Positions 18,926-27,116 of a stretch of DNA of 64,000 bases are shown here, piece by piece. The position numbers and the translations under genes were made by a program. Each line of letters begins with the position of its first letter. Position 1 is the stretch's first letter. The DNA comes from Gammaproteobacteria bacterium HGW-Gammaproteobacteria-13. GTDB lineage: Bacteria; Pseudomonadota; Gammaproteobacteria; Pseudomonadales; Pseudomonadaceae. The notes below the pieces were generated by a model. The model worked only from the letters and a program-made list of their open reading frames with translations, was not told where the DNA came from and searched no databases. The stretch covers positions 124,001 to 188,000 of the forward strand of contig PGZH01000005.1 in NCBI GenBank assembly GCA_002840155.1, read 5' to 3'.

Positions 18926-18973
18926 GTGAGGACGACCTCACCACTCTGCGAGTGATCACTACGGGACGGCCCC
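18926..18973 (+). promoter_or_regulatory. guanidine-II (mini-ykkC) riboswitch
   Basis: Two small hairpins carry the diagnostic ACGR loops. GTGAGG-ACGA-CCTCAC lies at 18926-18941, and GGG-ACGG-CCC at 18963-18972, 13 bases before the ribosome-binding GGAGG of sugE. Mini-ykkC RNAs bind guanidinium with these two loops and commonly control SugE/Gdx exporters in proteobacteria, at the level of translation. Pattern, position and downstream gene all agree. Confidence 0.88.
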
Positions 18974-18995
18974 TCTATCTGTTTTGGAGGTTTGT

Positions 18996-19310
18996 ATGTC
19001 CTGGTTCATTCTGCTGCTGGCTGGCCTGTTCGAAGTAGGCTGGGCTGTTGGCCTGAAATACACCGACGGTTTTACCCGCCCTCTCCCCACTCTACTGACT
19101 GTTGCGGCGATCATCGTCAGCCTGGCATTGCTTGGCCTGGCCATGAAGGAATTGCCCCTGGGCACCGCCTATGCAATCTGGACCGGTGTCGGCGCCGTAG
19201 GTACGGTGATTGCCGGCATCATGCTGTTTGGCGAGGCCGTGACGCTGCTGCGTATAGCCAGCGTGGCGCTGATCGTCTGCGGCTTGGTAGGGCTAAAACT
19301 CAGCCACTAA
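18996..19310 (+). CDS. sugE: SMR-family guanidinium exporter SugE/Gdx
   Basis: A 104-residue small multidrug resistance protein with four transmembrane helices. It has the membrane-embedded Glu13 ([16 protein letters not shown]) and the Gdx-type [15 protein letters not shown] motif. These transporters export guanidinium in exchange for protons. ATG at 18996 with a strong GGAGG 6 bases upstream. The upstream guanidine-II riboswitch supports guanidinium as the physiological substrate. Confidence 0.93.
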   Translation: MSWFILLLAGLFEVGWAVGLKYTDGFTRPLPTLLTVAAIIVSLALLGLAMKELPLGTAYAIWTGVGAVGTVIAGIMLFGEAVTLLRIASVALIVCGLVGLKLSH

Positions 19311-19329
19311 GCCGCGTAAACCACACAAA

Positions 19330-19402
19330 AAAGCCCGCCAAATTGGCGCAATGCTGTTCAGTTAAGTGGGGGCGCTTTACGCCCTATAGAGCGGCGGGCT
19401 TT
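19330..19402 (+). terminator. complex hairpin downstream of sugE
   Basis: AAAGCCCGCC (19330-19339) and GGCGGGCTTT (19393-19402) are a perfect 10-bp inverted repeat enclosing 53 bases. Inside is a second stem, GGGCG-CTTTA-CGCCC. It could end the sugE transcript. The inner text ATGCTGTTCAGTTAAG looks unlike normal terminator loops and might be a relic of a mobile element. Confidence 0.5.
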
Positions 19403-19464
19403 GAAATCGTCCTCGCTCTAAGTCTTTGGCAGTGGTTCAGGCCGTAGGATGGGTGAGCACAAAG

Positions 19465-19500
19465 AAATGCCGCTTCCCTGGCAAGGGCGAAGCGGCATTT
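19465..19500. terminator. Rho-independent terminator between sugE and lplT-plsC
   Basis: AAATGCCGCTTC and GAAGCGGCATTT form a perfect 12-bp stem with a 12-base loop. A further T on the plus strand and CTTTG on the minus strand follow. It can serve both converging genes. Confidence 0.8.
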
Positions 19501-19553
19501 TCCTTATGTGAACAGCCTTACGCAAAATTGGCGTTTTTTTTCATCTCTGCGCT

Positions 19554-21428
19554 TTAACGCCGCTCTCCGCGCAACTCAGCCACCTGAGCCTGCAGCAGCT
19601 CGCGCTTGACCAGTTCGGGCGCAACCGGCGTACCGGCTACCAGGGTGATGCGCGACCACAGGCGCTTGAACAAGCCCTTGTGCGGATCACGGCTGAAGAA
19701 GCTGCCCCAAAGGCCCTGCAGCGCCATGGGAATCACCGGCACTGGGTTGGCCTCGACGATGCGTTCAATGCCGTTCTTGAATTCATTCAGTTCGCCATCG
19801 GTGGTCAACTTGCCTTCCGGGAAGATGCACACCACTTCACCATTGCGCAGGTATTCGGCGATTTTCTTGAACGCGGCGTCATAGATCAGCAGGTCTTCGT
19901 TACGCCCAGCTATCGGCACAGTGCCGGCGGTGCGGAAGATAAAGTTGAGCACCGGCAGGTTGTAGATCTTGTAGTACATGACAAAGCGCACCGGCCGGCG
20001 CACCGCACCGCCAATCAGCAGCGCATCGACAAACGACACGTGGTTACACACCAGCACCGCCGCGCCTTCATCCGGGATCGCCTCCAGCCCCTTGTGCTCA
20101 ACCCGGTACATCGAGTGGCTGAGCAGCCAGATCATAAAACGCATGCTGAATTCGGGGACGATCTTGAAGATGTAGCTGTTGACCGCGATGTTCATCAGCG
20201 AAATGGTCAGGAACAGCTGCGGGATCGACAGTTCGGCGACGCTGAGAAACAGGATCGAGACAATCGCCGAGATCACCATAAACAACGCATTAAGGATGTT
20301 GTTGGCGGCGATCACCCGCGCCCGCTCATGCTCCACCGTGCGCGACTGGATCAGCGCATACAGCGGCACGATATAGAAGCCGCCAAACAGACCAATGCCG
20401 AGGATCGAGCCAAGAATCCACCAGGCCTGGCCAATACTCAGCACCGCCAGCCAGTCATGCGCCTCTGCGGCTTCGGGGAAACCACCAGAAAACCACCAGA
20501 GCAGAATGCCGAACAGGGTCAGGCCGATCGAGCCGAACGGCACCAGGCCGATTTCCACCTTGTGCCCACTCATGCGCTCGCAGAGCATCGAGCCCAGCGC
20601 GATACCCACCGAGAACACGGTGAGAATCAGCGTCACCACGCTTTCATCGCCGTACAGCCACTCTTTGGCATAGGCCGGAATCTGCGTCAGGTACACCGCG
20701 CCGAGAAACCAGAACCACGAGTTGCCCACCAGTGAGCGCGAAACCGCCGGACGCTGGCCCAGGCCGAGTTTCATGATCAGCCAGGACTGACGCAGGATGT
20801 TCCAATCCAGCTTGAGCTGCGGCATCGCCGCCGATGCAGCAGGAATGCCGCGACTGGCCAAATAACCGAACACCGCCACCAGCACCACGCAGGCCGCAAC
20901 GATATGCGCATAACCGCTGCTGGCCATGATGATGCCCGCGCCAATGGTGCCGGCGAGGATGGCCAAAAAAGTGCCCATCTCGACCAGCGCGTTACCGCCC
21001 ACCAGCTCTTGCTCTTCAAGGTGCTGCGGCAAAATCGAATACTTCACCGGGCCGAACAGCGCCGACTGGGTGCCCATGGCAAACAGCACCGCGAGCATCA
21101 TGGGCAGGTTGCCGAGCAGCACACCGGCTGCGCCGAGCAACATGATCACGATTTCAGCCATCTTGATCTTGCGGATCAGCGAGTCCTTGGCGAACTTTTC
21201 ACCAAACTGGCCGCCGAGGGCCGAGAACAGGAAGAATGGCAGGATAAACAGCAGGGCGCAGAGGTTGATCAGCAAGGCTTTATCGGCACCGGAGCTGATC
21301 TTGAACAGAATGGCGAGAATCAGTGATTGCTTGAAGATGTTGTCGTTGAAAGCACCCAACAGCTGAGTGATGAAAAACGGCAAAAAGCGTTTTTTACCCA
21401 GCAATGCGAATTGAGAGTGTTCGGTCAT
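19554..21428 (-). CDS. LplT-PlsC fusion: lysophospholipid flippase plus acyltransferase
   Basis: A 624-residue two-part protein. Residues about 1-415 form an MFS-type membrane domain like LplT (start FLPFFITQLLGAFNDNIFKQ). Residues about 430-620 form a 1-acylglycerol-phosphate acyltransferase domain with NHVSFVD (NHx4D) and FPEGKLT. It would bring lysophospholipids inward and re-acylate them. Enterobacterial Aas carries acyltransferase plus acyl-ACP synthetase; here no AMP-ligase domain is present, so the acyl donor must come from elsewhere. Convergent with sugE. Confidence 0.88.
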   Translation of the reverse strand: MTEHSQFALLGKKRFLPFFITQLLGAFNDNIFKQSLILAILFKISSGADKALLINLCALLFILPFFLFSALGGQFGEKFAKDSLIRKIKMAEIVIMLLGAAGVLLGNLPMMLAVLFAMGTQSALFGPVKYSILPQHLEEQELVGGNALVEMGTFLAILAGTIGAGIIMASSGYAHIVAACVVLVAVFGYLASRGIPAASAAMPQLKLDWNILRQSWLIMKLGLGQRPAVSRSLVGNSWFWFLGAVYLTQIPAYAKEWLYGDESVVTLILTVFSVGIALGSMLCERMSGHKVEIGLVPFGSIGLTLFGILLWWFSGGFPEAAEAHDWLAVLSIGQAWWILGSILGIGLFGGFYIVPLYALIQSRTVEHERARVIAANNILNALFMVISAIVSILFLSVAELSIPQLFLTISLMNIAVNSYIFKIVPEFSMRFMIWLLSHSMYRVEHKGLEAIPDEGAAVLVCNHVSFVDALLIGGAVRRPVRFVMYYKIYNLPVLNFIFRTAGTVPIAGRNEDLLIYDAAFKKIAEYLRNGEVVCIFPEGKLTTDGELNEFKNGIERIVEANPVPVIPMALQGLWGSFFSRDPHKGLFKRLWSRITLVAGTPVAPELVKRELLQAQVAELRGERR

Positions 21429-21558
21429 CGTCCGTGTACCTGTCTGCAGTGGCCAAGCGGGTTGTCAGGCATTTGACTGCAAGAACACCCGACAAAGCCA
21501 CAGCAAAGCGCGTTTTTGCTGCATTTTTCTACAAATCCAGGCGACCAATAAACCGCGC

Positions 21559-21888
21559 TTACAACGGCAACTGGCCGAGTAAGCCGCGCAGTACAAAGAA
21601 CACCAACAAGCCGCCACCGATGGTGGCCAGCAAATGCCGGGTCAGCGCGGCGATGGCAATGGTCGCCAGCCCCGCCAGCAGATAGGCATTGTCCAGGCTA
21701 AACGCCCAGTGCTGGCCATCGGGAATCAGCATGCCCGGCAGCACGATGGCGCTCAGCACAGCGGTCGGCACGTAATGCAGGCCCTGGCGCACCAGCGGCG
21801 GGAAACGCAGATCGGGAAAGGCAAACAAGCTGTAGCGAATCGCAAAGGTGATCAGCGCCATACCGAGAATCAGCAGCCAGATATCCAT
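21559..21888 (-). CDS. azlD: AzlD, small subunit of branched-chain amino acid exporter
   Basis: A 109-residue protein with about four membrane helices (DIWLLILGMALITFAIRYS, LHYVPTAVLSAIVLPGML). It is the partner of AzlC in export of branched-chain amino acids or their analogues. The ATG at 21888 overlaps the azlC stop by one base, so the two are translationally coupled. Confidence 0.88.
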   Translation of the reverse strand: MDIWLLILGMALITFAIRYSLFAFPDLRFPPLVRQGLHYVPTAVLSAIVLPGMLIPDGQHWAFSLDNAYLLAGLATIAIAALTRHLLATIGGGLLVFFVLRGLLGQLPL

Positions 21889-22601
21889 CACGCGCCCTCC
21901 CCAAGAGCTGCCGACGTTTTGCGTTGCTCCAACCATACGCCGACCGCGATGCCACTCAACGCAGCCGCCATTAGCCCTAATTTGTAGGGCCAGGCATGGC
22001 ACAGCAGCGCCACCGCGCCTGCTACCAGAGCCGCAGCGATCTGCGGCTGATTGCGCAGCGCCGGCACCACAATGCCGATAAAGGTCGCCAGCATGGCGAA
22101 GTCCAGGCCCCAACCTGCGAGGTTCGGCACGCTCTGGCCAAACAACGCACCGACCAGCGAGCTGGACACCCAGGACAAATACAACGCCAACGCCACGCCA
22201 GCGTGATACCACTGGCCGTGCTCAGTCATACCGCGCGCCAGATAACGGCGCTGCACCACGGCAAAGGTTTCATCGGTCAAGCCGAACGCCAGCGGCACCC
22301 GCCAACGCTGCGACAACTTGCCGACATAAGGCTGCAGCGCCGCGCTGTAGAGCACATGGCGCAGATTGACCACCAATGTGGTGAGCAAAATCACCACCGC
22401 GCCGCTGCCCAGGGTCAGCAGGCTGATGGCAATAAACTGCGCCGAGCCGGCATATACCAGTAACGACATGCCCAGCGCCTGCCCCAGGCTCAACCCAGCC
22501 AGGCTGGCCAGTGCGCCATAGATCAGACCGAACGGCAGAATGCCGACGATCATCGGGATACTGTCGCGAACCCCATAGGTAAACTGCTGTAAACGGCTCA
22601 T
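21888..22601 (-). CDS. azlC: AzlC, large subunit of branched-chain amino acid exporter
   Basis: A 237-residue membrane protein of the AzlC/YgaZ family (PMIVGILPFGLIYGALA, LLVYAGSAQFIAISLL, NLRHVLYSAAL, FGLTDETFAV). ATG at 22601 with GGAGG 5 bases upstream. It forms an overlapping operon with azlD and is divergent from the DUF4010 gene. Exported substrate inferred from the family. Confidence 0.9.
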   Translation of the reverse strand: MSRLQQFTYGVRDSIPMIVGILPFGLIYGALASLAGLSLGQALGMSLLVYAGSAQFIAISLLTLGSGAVVILLTTLVVNLRHVLYSAALQPYVGKLSQRWRVPLAFGLTDETFAVVQRRYLARGMTEHGQWYHAGVALALYLSWVSSSLVGALFGQSVPNLAGWGLDFAMLATFIGIVVPALRNQPQIAAALVAGAVALLCHAWPYKLGLMAAALSGIAVGVWLEQRKTSAALGEGA

Positions 22602-22748
22602 GCGCCCTCCTTTGCGGCATAGCCTGGCGCATCGTGGCCGCGCCGTCTTGAACAATCTTGCGCAGCACTGCGCCGTAGACTGACCTGCCGCAATACAGTG
22701 CGGGGCTCTCTGGCTAGACTGCCAGCATTGCCCGCCCAGGATCTGCTC

Positions 22749-24005
22749 ATGCCAGAAGCCCTCGACACCCTGCTGAATTTCGCCAGCGCCCTGGCCGCCG
22801 GCCTGTTGATTGGCGCCGAACGCGGTTGGCAGGGGCGTAATACCGAGGACACCCAGCTGGTTGCGGGGATTCGCACCTTCGCCCTGAGCAGCCTGCTCGG
22901 CGCCTTTGCCATGCTGCTCGGCGAACACTTCGGCGTGGTCGCCTGGGCGGTAATATTCGCCGGTTTTGCCTTGCTGGTGGTGGCCTCCTATTTTGGCGAA
23001 CTGCAACGCCTGGGCGACCTGGGCCTGACCAGCGAAGTGGCTCTGTTGATCACCTTTCTGCTCGGTAGCCTGGCCATGGCCGGTTATGCCGGGCTGGCGG
23101 CAGCGGGCGCCGTGGCGGTGGCACTGCTGCTGAGCCTCAAACAATCCCTGCACGGCGCCCTGCAACGACTTAGCGAGGCGGAACTGTCCGGCGCGCTGAA
23201 ACTGCTGTTTATTTCCCTGGTGCTGCTGCCGGCGCTGCCCAATCAGGGCTACGGCCCCTGGCAGGCCTTCAACCCCTACGCCATCTGGTGGATGGTGGTG
23301 CTGATTGCCAGCATCGGCTTTGCCGCCTATGTGGCGATTCGCCTGGTAGGGATGCGCCACGGCCTGCTGATCACCGCGTTGCTCGGCGGCGTGGTGTCGT
23401 CCACGGCGATGACCGTGACCCTGGCACGCCTGGCCCCGGGACGAAATCTGCAAGCAATTCTGGCCTGCGGCCTGCTCGCCACCTCGGCGCTGATGTTTCC
23501 ACGGGTGTTGCTGGAAGTCGGCCTGGTCAACGCCAGCCTACTGCCGCAACTGGCTTGGCCCCTGGGCATCGCCACCCTGGTGTACGCCGGCGGCGCGCTG
23601 CTGTACTTCCGCCGCGCCGGCACGGAGAGTGAAGAGCAGGCCGAGCCGCCGCTGAAAAACCCCTTCGAACTGGGCCCGGCGCTGCGTTTTGCCGCGTTGC
23701 TGGCGTTGATTCTGCTGCTGGTCGAGGCCGCGCAACACTGGCTTGGCGATGTCGGTGTGTACCTGGTGGCGCTGCTCTCGGGGTTGGCCGATGTGGATGC
23801 GATCACCCTGTCGCTGGCGCGCAGCGCCAAGGGCGAACTGGACGCACAGGTCGCGGTGCAGGGGATTTTTCTCGCAGCGCTGAGCAACAGCCTGGTCAAA
23901 GGCTTTCTGATCGCACTGATCGGCGGGCGCAAACTGGCCCTGATGACCCTGCCGGTGATGGCTGCAGGGCTGCTAGCGGGCGCGGCGGTATTACTGCTGC
24001 TGTGA
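22749..24005 (+). CDS. MgtC-like / DUF4010 integral membrane protein
   Basis: A 418-residue protein with about 12 hydrophobic segments. The N-terminal part resembles MgtC/SapB (LIGAERGWQGR, AGIRTFALSSLLGA). The C-terminal part is DUF4010 (GVYLVALLSGLADVDAITLS, LAALSNSLVKGFLIALIGG). Function unknown; a transporter or ion-related role is a guess. The start at ATG 22749 gives the family N terminus. Its 3' end overlaps the convergent MerR gene by 15 bases. Confidence 0.82.
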   Translation: MPEALDTLLNFASALAAGLLIGAERGWQGRNTEDTQLVAGIRTFALSSLLGAFAMLLGEHFGVVAWAVIFAGFALLVVASYFGELQRLGDLGLTSEVALLITFLLGSLAMAGYAGLAAAGAVAVALLLSLKQSLHGALQRLSEAELSGALKLLFISLVLLPALPNQGYGPWQAFNPYAIWWMVVLIASIGFAAYVAIRLVGMRHGLLITALLGGVVSSTAMTVTLARLAPGRNLQAILACGLLATSALMFPRVLLEVGLVNASLLPQLAWPLGIATLVYAGGALLYFRRAGTESEEQAEPPLKNPFELGPALRFAALLALILLLVEAAQHWLGDVGVYLVALLSGLADVDAITLSLARSAKGELDAQVAVQGIFLAALSNSLVKGFLIALIGGRKLALMTLPVMAAGLLAGAAVLLLL

Positions 24006-24830
24006 GTCTGCGCTGCGCAAAAAACCTTCCAGCAGCTTGTGTACCCGCTCGCTCAACTCGCGATTAGCAGCCTCGGGCAAGCTGCGCGCCAGTTCGGCCA
24101 CGACTACCTGCTCGACCAATGGACGCAGTTGCAGCAGCTGCACGCTAAGCCGCTCAAGATCATCGGCATGCGGCAAGTCGCTATGCAGCAGCGGATTGAC
24201 CAGTTGTTGGGTAATCATCGTGACGATGCCAGTGGCCACCTGCTGCACATGCCCGCGAATGGCCGCCAACTCATCGAGTAACGCCGGCAAAGGAATACCG
24301 GCGCGGTACAGCTCAAGCCCGGCGGCAAACAGCTTGGGGCTGGGGACGCGCAGATGATCGCCGGCAAACTCCAGCAGGCCCAGGGCCAGGGCCCGCTCGA
24401 TCACCTGATCATCCAGTACCTCGCCGAACAGCGCCTGCAGCTGCGCAAATGACAGTTGCTCGGCCTGTTCCGGCTGGCCCGGCCCTTGAATCGCCTGCTC
24501 CAGCCCCAGCACATGGGCCAGATCACGCCCCTGCGCCCAGGCTTCAAAAAGCTCACGAATGCTGGCGATGCTGTAGCCACGCTCCAGCAACTGGCCGATC
24601 AGTTTCAGCCGCGCCAGGTGCTCGCCGTTGTAGATCCCCAGCCGGCCACGCCGCTCGGGTGGTGGCAGCAAGCCCTGGTCCTGATAAGCGCGCACATTGC
24701 GTACCGTGGTCTGCGCAGCCTGGGCCAAATCATCGACCCGGTATTCGACGGACACCGCCTCCACCACAGGTGCGGCGCTGCCCAGTAAACGCTGAAGAAA
24801 TGCAGAGGCTGTATTCATGGCGGCGATCAT
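23991..24830 (-). CDS. MerR-family transcriptional regulator
   Basis: A 279-residue regulator with an N-terminal MerR winged helix-turn-helix at about residues 28-95 (YRVDDLAQAAQTTVRNVRAYQDQGLLPPPERRG, then YNGEHLARLKLIGQLLERGYSI). A long C-terminal effector domain has no metal-binding Cys pattern. Start either ATG 24830 (AGGGG upstream) or ATG 24818. Divergent from the alpha/beta hydrolase gene, which it probably regulates. Confidence 0.85.
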   Translation of the reverse strand: MIAAMNTASAFLQRLLGSAAPVVEAVSVEYRVDDLAQAAQTTVRNVRAYQDQGLLPPPERRGRLGIYNGEHLARLKLIGQLLERGYSIASIRELFEAWAQGRDLAHVLGLEQAIQGPGQPEQAEQLSFAQLQALFGEVLDDQVIERALALGLLEFAGDHLRVPSPKLFAAGLELYRAGIPLPALLDELAAIRGHVQQVATGIVTMITQQLVNPLLHSDLPHADDLERLSVQLLQLRPLVEQVVVAELARSLPEAANRELSERVHKLLEGFLRSADSQQQ

Positions 24831-24905
24831 AGCTGCCCCTGCAACGGGGCAACAGCGTGGCAACAAACGCCCCAACCAAGGGCTGGACTTGCGCTACCGA
24901 GCAGC

Positions 24906-24971
24906 TCAGGCAGCCTTACGCACTGCGCGCAAAGCCTTGTTGTAGAAGGCTTTCAGCCATTTCAGTAACAC
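24906..24971 (-). CDS. candidate 21-residue cationic amphipathic small ORF
   Basis: A GTG-initiated frame of 21 codons ending in TGA, upstream of the MerR gene on the same strand. The encoded peptide includes KWLKAFYNKALRAVRK. It carries six K/R residues and no acidic residue, with hydrophobic residues at helical spacing, as in membrane-active peptides. The ribosome-binding site is weak (AGG about ten bases upstream), and an in-frame stop lies 14 codons further upstream. Could be chance; reported because the composition is striking. Confidence 0.3.
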   Translation of the reverse strand: MLLKWLKAFYNKALRAVRKAA

Positions 24972-25040
24972 CGTAACAGAGCCTGTAATGAGTTCCGCCG
25001 ATGGCTAGGCAGATGCATCCCGTGCGCCCAACAATAACCG

Positions 25041-25058
25041 TGACATCAGATGATGTAA
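25041..25058. promoter_or_regulatory. inverted repeat upstream of the hydrolase, candidate operator
   Basis: TGACATCA-GA-TGATGTAA is an inverted repeat (7 of 8 pairs) in the 326-bp gap between the divergent MerR and hydrolase genes. MerR proteins bind such dyads between -35 and -10 elements, but I could not align a clear promoter around it. Apart from this dyad and the small ORF at 24906-24971, I see nothing else in the gap. Confidence 0.35.
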
Positions 25059-25156
25059 CAGTCAGCCATGACAATCCGGAGACGCCGCATGCCCATCGAC
25101 CTCGCCCCTACCACCCAGCGCCACTCGCCGTTGCTCACCCTGCATCGGGTGCTCGC

Positions 25157-26113
25157 ATGAACGCGCCCGCCGTGTTGCCGAACGACGGACTGCAAGCCGA
25201 GCAGCTGTGGATTCAGGGCGATGGCGTGCAGCTAGCGGCCTATCGCTGGGGCAAACTGAACCGCCCGACGCTGCTGCTGGTGCACGGCTACCCGGATAAT
25301 CACGAGGTCTGGTTGCCACTGGTACGCGAACTGGCCGGCGATTTTCAGATCATTGCCTACGATGTGCGCGGCTTTGGCGCTTCGGATATTCCACGCAAGC
25401 GCCTGGACTATCACCTGGAAAAACTGGCGAATGACCTGGAAGCAGTGATCAAAACCTTAAGTCCCGAGCAGCCGGTGCACCTGGTAGCCCATGACTGGGG
25501 CTCGATTCAGGCATGGGAAGCGGTCACCGAACCACGCATTCAACCCCTGCTGGCCTCCTACACCAGCATCTCCGGCCCTTGCCTGGACCATGTCGGCCAC
25601 TGGATGCGCGACAAGCTCAAGCAGAAGACGCCGCGCGCGCTGCTGCAGGTGCTCGGGCAATTGCTCAGCTCCTGGTATATCGCCCTGTTTCATACCCCAC
25701 TACTGCCCGAGCTGACCTGGCGCCTGGGTCTGGACCGCGCCTGGCCACAGCTGCTGCGCAAGGTTGAAGGGCTGCGCAATGTGTCGATCAGCAGCAGCCA
25801 GCGCTCCGACGGTGTGCACGGGGTCAAGCTGTACCGCGCCAACTTTATCCGCAGCCTGTTCACGCCGCGTCTGCGCCACACCCAAGTGCCGGTGCAACTG
25901 ATCGTGCCGACCCGCGACCGTTTCGTCCGCCCGCAGCTGTTCGACCAGCTGCAGCATTGGGCGCCCAGGCTACAGCGGCGCGAGGCCAATGCCGGGCATT
26001 GGCAACTGCTGGCCGAACCGCAGCAGCTGGCAGTATGGCTGCGTGAATTCACTGCCCATATTCACAGCGATGCAGGCAGCAACGCAGCCGCCCAGCGCAA
26101 TCTGGCGAGTTGA
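25157..26113 (+). CDS. alpha/beta hydrolase with Asp nucleophile (epoxide hydrolase/dehalogenase-like)
   Basis: A 318-residue alpha/beta-fold hydrolase. The oxyanion HGYPDNHEVW, the DVRGFGASD strand and the nucleophile elbow HDWGS are present. Asp rather than Ser at the elbow points to the epoxide hydrolase/haloalkane dehalogenase branch. A late His (AGHWQLL) completes the triad. ATG at 25157 chosen; longer in-frame starts encode Pro/His-rich text that looks non-coding. It is followed 14 bases later by a PF10118 gene, probably as an operon. Substrate unknown. Confidence 0.82.
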   Translation: MNAPAVLPNDGLQAEQLWIQGDGVQLAAYRWGKLNRPTLLLVHGYPDNHEVWLPLVRELAGDFQIIAYDVRGFGASDIPRKRLDYHLEKLANDLEAVIKTLSPEQPVHLVAHDWGSIQAWEAVTEPRIQPLLASYTSISGPCLDHVGHWMRDKLKQKTPRALLQVLGQLLSSWYIALFHTPLLPELTWRLGLDRAWPQLLRKVEGLRNVSISSSQRSDGVHGVKLYRANFIRSLFTPRLRHTQVPVQLIVPTRDRFVRPQLFDQLQHWAPRLQRREANAGHWQLLAEPQQLAVWLREFTAHIHSDAGSNAAAQRNLAS

Positions 26114-26127
26114 TAAGGAGAATCGAG

Positions 26128-27018
26128 ATGAGCGAACAGCACCGCCTAGAACAACGCAAAGTACGCTTCGACTTTGCCAACACACCGCTGCATTGGGTAC
26201 CGAACGAGCCGGAAGCCTCACATATCATGAACAGCTTGCACCTGATCCTGCCGGCTGGGGAGTTCTGGTTCTGCCGGGTCTACAACAAGGCTCTGTCACT
26301 GGTCACCGACCCGCAGTTGCGCGAGGACGTGCAGGGTTTCGTTAAACAGGAAGCGCAGCACGCCCGCGCCCATGACAGCGCACTGACGCCCTACCTGCTG
26401 CGCCATGGCATCGACCCAACCCCGTTCACCGGGCCGATCCACTGGCTATTCGAGCGCGTGCTGTGCGACCACCCACTGGGCGATAACGCCATCAGCCGTT
26501 TTCTGCAGCCCTGGTGGCTACGGCAGCGGGTCGGATTGATCGCCGCAGTGGAGCACTTCACCTGCGTGCTGGGCGACTGGATTATCACCACCCGCAGCCT
26601 CGACCATGCCGACCCGGTGATGCTCGATCTGCTGCGCTGGCACGGCGCCGAAGAGGTCGAGCACCGCAGCGTGGCCCACGATCTACACGTGCATATCGGC
26701 GGCAGCCTGCTGATGCGCTGGGTGTATATGCTGATTGCCACGCCGGCACTGATCTTCCTATTCAGCACCGGGATGAAAACCATGATGCGACAGGACCCGG
26801 TCACCCGTTACCGCCCCGGTTTTCTGCGCCTGTGGTATCACCTGGGCAAGCGTGGCCTGTTACCGCGCATGGGCAGTATCGGCCGCTCGGTGTTGCGCTA
26901 TTTCAACCCCAGCTATCACCCACGCAGCGAAGGCGATATTCGCGTGGCGCTGGACTACCTGGCCAACTCACCGGCAGCGCAACGCGCGGTCGCCGAGAAA
27001 GGAGCTGTCAGCGCTTAA
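26128..27018 (+). CDS. PF10118-type predicted metal-dependent hydrolase
   Basis: A 296-residue protein of the family annotated as predicted metal-dependent hydrolase. Two carboxylate/histidine motifs, FVKQEAQHARAHD and WHGAEEVEHRSVAHD, lie about 100 residues apart in a helical protein. They look like ferritin-type di-metal ligands (E..EXXH pairs). A hydrophobic segment (MRWVYMLIATPALIFLFSTG) follows, suggesting membrane association. ATG at 26128 with AAGGAG upstream. Co-transcribed with the hydrolase. Reaction unknown. Confidence 0.78.
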   Translation: MSEQHRLEQRKVRFDFANTPLHWVPNEPEASHIMNSLHLILPAGEFWFCRVYNKALSLVTDPQLREDVQGFVKQEAQHARAHDSALTPYLLRHGIDPTPFTGPIHWLFERVLCDHPLGDNAISRFLQPWWLRQRVGLIAAVEHFTCVLGDWIITTRSLDHADPVMLDLLRWHGAEEVEHRSVAHDLHVHIGGSLLMRWVYMLIATPALIFLFSTGMKTMMRQDPVTRYRPGFLRLWYHLGKRGLLPRMGSIGRSVLRYFNPSYHPRSEGDIRVALDYLANSPAAQRAVAEKGAVSA

Positions 27019-27021
27019 CCC

Positions 27022-27084
27022 GTAGGAGCCCATGGCCGCGAAATGGCCCGTCTGTACAGGTTCGCGGGCATGGCCCGCTCCTAC
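27022..27084. repeat. REPIN-like inverted pair of REP sequences
   Basis: GTAGGAGC..CATGGCCGCGAA and TTCGCGGGCATGGCCCGCTCCTAC-type arms face each other around an 18-base centre. This is the Pseudomonas REP style (GTAGGAGCGGGC). It lies between the PF10118 gene and rmuC, which converge here, and could also form a terminator-like hairpin. A second copy lies at 56059-56130. Confidence 0.75.
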
Positions 27085-27116
27085 ACATTGCTCAGGGTAT
27101 GACGGCGACCCACGTC

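Noticed and set aside
19680-20735. 351-codon frame opposite lplT-plsC rich in His, Arg and Gln
   Set aside because: Composition is that of a reverse-complement shadow; no start signal and no homology pattern.
21888-23453. Long N-terminal extension of azlC (about 280 extra codons)
   Set aside because: The extra text is Gln/His/Gly-rich shadow of the divergent DUF4010 gene. The true start at 22601 has GGAGG and the family N terminus.
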